From IMG/VR virus record IMGVR_UViG_3300044624_003683, positions 1 to 29,549 of that record: DNA of 29,549 nt; one strand, 5' to 3'. The translations under genes and the position numbers were made by a program. Position 1 is the first letter of the stretch; every line of letters begins with the position of its first letter. The notes below the pieces were generated by a model that made no database searches, was not told where the DNA came from, and saw only the letters and a program-made list of their open reading frames with translations. Shown here one piece after another: positions 28,901-29,549 of this stretch. Origin of the DNA: a virus.

Positions 28901-29549
28901 AATATGAAGAGCTTGATCTTGCCAGAAGTCAAGATTTTTTACGAACTAAAAGAGGAAATGGTAAACAAATTTTAACTGAAAAAATACTAACTGTTGAAAA
29001 TTATGCAAATTCTTATTCTGAATTTGCATCAAATGTTAATAATTTTGATACATTTATGGTGTACGATTGCTCTGATGAAAATAAATTTATAAAAGTTCAA
29101 TCATATAATTATGATTACTCCGCATTTGAAGTTGTTGATATTCCAACAGAGTTACAAATAAATGAATATTCTTCTATAAATTATTATATAGCTTTTTACT
29201 TTGAAGAATTTATTGGATATAGAGGAAATGCGTACCAATCTCTTTACGCAAGTTTAGAAAGATTATTTCCAAATGATGCGATTATTAATTTACCCGCTTT
29301 AGAAACTAATTCTTCTAAAACGAGAGTCATCTCTGAAGAATATAACTGGCAAAGGGGAAATTTTATTGTAAGAATAAGTAAAGCGCCTTTCGATCCAATT
29401 GCTAATATTAATGAATTTACTGTTGCTGATAAAATTTTTGGTAATTATAAAACTGTATTAGATTCCAGTTTTAAAATTAATTTATCAAATCATATTAATG
29501 CTTATTTAAACGAAGAACTTATTTTAGATAAAATAAATTCAAAAATTGT
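22990..29549 (+). CDS. Giant gpJ-like tail tip / host-specificity protein, 3' end off the right edge
   Basis: From ATG 22990 I found no stop to the end of the window (over 2180 residues); in the early part I checked codon by codon, later at sampled points. The N-terminus has a glycine/proline-rich linker (GAGGGGGSKSPPPSPPPT) and SYAELIDLISDGPIEGL, the gpJ hallmark. After residue about 158 comes a seven-blade propeller-like insertion. The gpJ-like core then resumes near residues 640-1030, with QAEFKNGSEIQIPLKAF and VPITHYIANENVEEVYVTLS. Near residues 1686-1925 lie six 40-residue repeats. It binds the host receptor and closes the tail tip. Lambda gpJ has 1132 residues, so this one is much longer. 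Confidence 0.9.
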   Translation, partial: MKHLFKKNKLTICGAGGGGGSKSPPPSPPPTVTQYPSVLAPPQMGDVNTVSSFSYAELIDLISDGPIEGLVNKNGKKVYEENIFEGIYLNDAPIKETSSTKTQKISIDFLKRALKDFWETNKYVFKYYYKNSTVNLPLVETGNTLGQFVQRSSLLQDIQSLGYNSLISADGNTLVLSDAKNNSIFVYTYNPSKQIWEKVSEVVDDIRGSGFGTSIAMNDSATIIAVGAPTSPLFGYTWLNEFPTTQRPYTSFVAGKVVLYSFNPTVGLKYKTTIYPNNPSVNYVRSSSNYFKFFSENRVSKDNNTISSSQAATELASYWGLSVAISDNSLIVAGINPNAFKTYDLEGNEQSKFGYLHLYESGRFRTSTDPINIAYRLGASFIYDARNIYRKIFISKDENTILSSNRKSGILYKKTVINNKITWNVFKDLSPISNTYFYTSSTPSHGYFRINKNANKIFSFYFSGSRNQLATLNIRVHDINFNQIGSTISINTSLKYEFVTYLPFDSINAEINEDFNRIIVAIQPSELNLDPYIPRIYVYDWNGSDWARLETLNLDNKLIYNTTDATKFTGITIPAPSPTYYKVFINPNGSRIAIFYREIQLKTTRGNTNNFQSKIQIFSFNENYAEPKPFDFDPKEYNSDGYAVKTTKILKIGSEKTDIDNVNFDPGIEISSYSPSVSAYNFIKLLGGSFDVQSLLEKTFNLSPIENENIFLTTITIPKFTMFLNKTFDTSEGGVDGRYPLKMAVPNLSNYIYFSIGSDSLNSFNYFEMPRSYAENKSLTPAGQKTFLKTLISSNNYHQYDVFNARIFIWSIYSEIEGIKNIDNVLDKYFNNIIIYQNDPSLYNYNLVQAEFKNGSEIQIPLKAFDRIEIENNIGKELIGAFKLTSCKIGNATTTNPAIYMGVPRLTNLTANSSSKPTYTNIQESSDDIRYIKAWPVEYDNAGSPYLICNLYANYSLYDKTSASRSSQEAVPITHYIANENVEEVYVTLSLDALYDTAHVDLVEPGQFGDSNKAAQTLAPPPGTKTWAQIQKTDYITNTLKTGYFLIAGDSISNGYIIDESDDLNCIFCNIKNVTSKNLDYYSAIKSSIGLCSKINDIDKYITASTDGISNIKYDLSITSPLICWTVPNQSCYTKESICINAYFSNPDAFETKLKSKNIDGSIAYAYGLTERESLFRNGTSFLKPVPPDKWPSESRPQNISIAEYSYYTAPESELKKRAVVALILNSYIDYSLIFKYWYNGGINKEKTNTIDNLDILYPNIKKYIVDPFLRYWSSITSATFYTPRHNEQDVIKNLYLIGFNKHYLDSQISYFESSGKLKLSVLDQLIEEYALKTLSGLTNSPSIEVESKITDPSFTFGLQESLKKFEGGKLVGFSSVYLFEKVKNLTSLTPLASSADLAKISNNRIDVFLFNGNTFNYEFFDPKNIFIINGGYSRVNLNYDVVIFYQLYSNISSNINNPNLDAISYYKGEVGKATVTKINSFGNYLQNITAGTRLPAVVKIQVETGYESKEKIYCIGPDEYFKYYFDIFGISTQQSFIDLGRKNYDFVYGDKGSFDSGGYLTKTTNIYYQNRKLYLLKVTFSNGVGTPSIKFFLTDDKNIDFVDLDLKFRLKDEALGIFEIKQNDVVVGLKQKINIDNSVYGSQAIEKYNDLIFGLNSSLNEYKIGDLDEGGSLSHSLIVNNLGNSGIKDFAFGEGCYVVVSSGGLLATSNNLQTWTTQTSSFGNTGIEKVIYGDNLFVAAGQSGKLATSEDTFIWEQQATNFLTTGIKALIYGQNCYVIAGPSGRLSNSPDAKIWTTQNINWGFTGINTATYGDGIFIIAGQSGKLATSKDANTWNEEISSFGNTGINCVIYGKNLFLAAGLSGKMAASNNGTNWTQIDSSFGITGICTLSYNSTDGSYYAGGISGTLAKSLDGFNWKQDLNFSNQYGRIENNNVCSILNAQNSMIAGGNLTGKFVLSNSPSTSYYFNNQYEELDLARSQDFLRTKRGNGKQILTEKILTVENYANSYSEFASNVNNFDTFMVYDCSDENKFIKVQSYNYDYSAFEVVDIPTELQINEYSSINYYIAFYFEEFIGYRGNAYQSLYASLERLFPNDAIINLPALETNSSKTRVISEEYNWQRGNFIVRISKAPFDPIANINEFTVADKIFGNYKTVLDSSFKINLSNHINAYLNEELILDKINSKI
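23461..24870 (+). other. Propeller-like insertion in the gpJ-like protein
   Basis: About 470 residues (158-627) interrupt the usual gpJ core. I count seven blade-like units, each with a short strand, a DG/ND turn, a second strand and an aromatic third strand: for example SADGNTLVLSDAKNNSIFVY, GTSIAMNDSATIIAVGAP, GLSVAISDNSLIVAGINP, SKDENTILSSNRKSGILY, INKNANKIFSFYF, INEDFNRIIVAIQP and INPNGSRIAIFYRE. The VAVGAP-type text resembles FG-GAP/integrin-type propellers. This is structure inference from sequence pattern. Confidence 0.55.
28045..28764 (+). repeat. Six tandem 120-nt (40-aa) beta-propeller repeats
   Basis: The unit beginning T-G-I recurs at 28045 (variant S-G-I), 28165, 28285, 28405, 28525 and 28645, exactly 120 bases apart. 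Each unit reads T-G-I-x-x-x-x-Y-G-x-x-x-x-x-x-A-G-x-S-G-K-L-A-T-S-x-D, then x-x-x-W-x-x-x. This resembles BNR/YCF48-type blades found in other phage tail proteins. Units differ at many positions, so the array is old rather than recent, yet no indel has disturbed the period. Confidence 0.85.

Noticed and set aside
1-29549. Insertion sequence or prophage integrase
   Set aside because: No transposase, integrase or terminal inverted repeats were seen in any frame read.

Overview
The window is AT-rich DNA that looks like part of the genome of a tailed phage, probably a siphovirus with a lambda-like flexible tail tip, infecting a Gram-negative bacterium. The tail interpretation rests on the plus-strand block at the right end: a gpL-like iron-sulfur minor tail protein, a gpK-like JAMM protease, two gpI-like proteins and a giant gpJ-like tail-tip protein that runs off the edge. 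The Gram-negative host is suggested by an i-spanin/o-spanin pair with a lipobox. No integrase, repressor or attachment site was seen. The host phylum cannot be fixed. Shine-Dalgarno sequences are scarce, several promoter-like elements sit only about 6 bases before the start codon, and one secreted protein carries a motif resembling the DUF1549 (PSCyt2) family typical of Planctomycetota and related bacteria.

Layout. From 1 to about 20.2 kb nearly everything is on the minus strand in tightly packed, often overlapping genes. From left to right these are: small proteins; a DUF2201/VWA-like protein with a MoxR-type AAA+ ATPase (1.1-3.4 kb); an ECF-like sigma factor (3.9-4.5 kb); secreted and unknown proteins; a kinase-fold protein; a terminator; a holin-like small protein; ThyX; overlapping spanins; a cupin, a metallophosphoesterase and a possible glycosyltransferase; a dCMP deaminase. 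A tRNA belt follows (14.5-17.3 kb), and then a GH46-like endolysin, a GMP reductase and a PD-(D/E)XK nuclease-like gene. From 20.28 kb to the end, plus-strand late genes encode the tail tip.

The tRNA belt holds tRNA-Cys, tRNA-Thr, tRNA-Asn, tRNA-Tyr and an initiator-type tRNA-fMet. The tRNA-Asn gene is split in its anticodon loop by a compact 185-nt group I intron. Next to tRNA-fMet lies about 410 nt of GC-rich, apparently structured, non-coding sequence with internal repeats, a candidate large phage ncRNA. Selfish DNA is abundant: a GIY-YIG endonuclease, an HNH endonuclease, a Vsr-like (EDxHD) endonuclease and the intron.

Working together, ThyX, dCMP deaminase and GMP reductase would adjust nucleotide pools. 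The sigma factor may switch on genes preceded by a recurring GTGTAAAT-type element. The chitosanase-like endolysin, holin candidate and spanins would lyse the cell, and the tail block builds the host-recognition tip. The gpJ-like protein appears to carry two separate beta-propeller regions, one with an exact 120-nt repeat period. Four small genes (540-701, 3443-3592, 6852-7010, 13804-13962) were found by reading the minus strand by hand.
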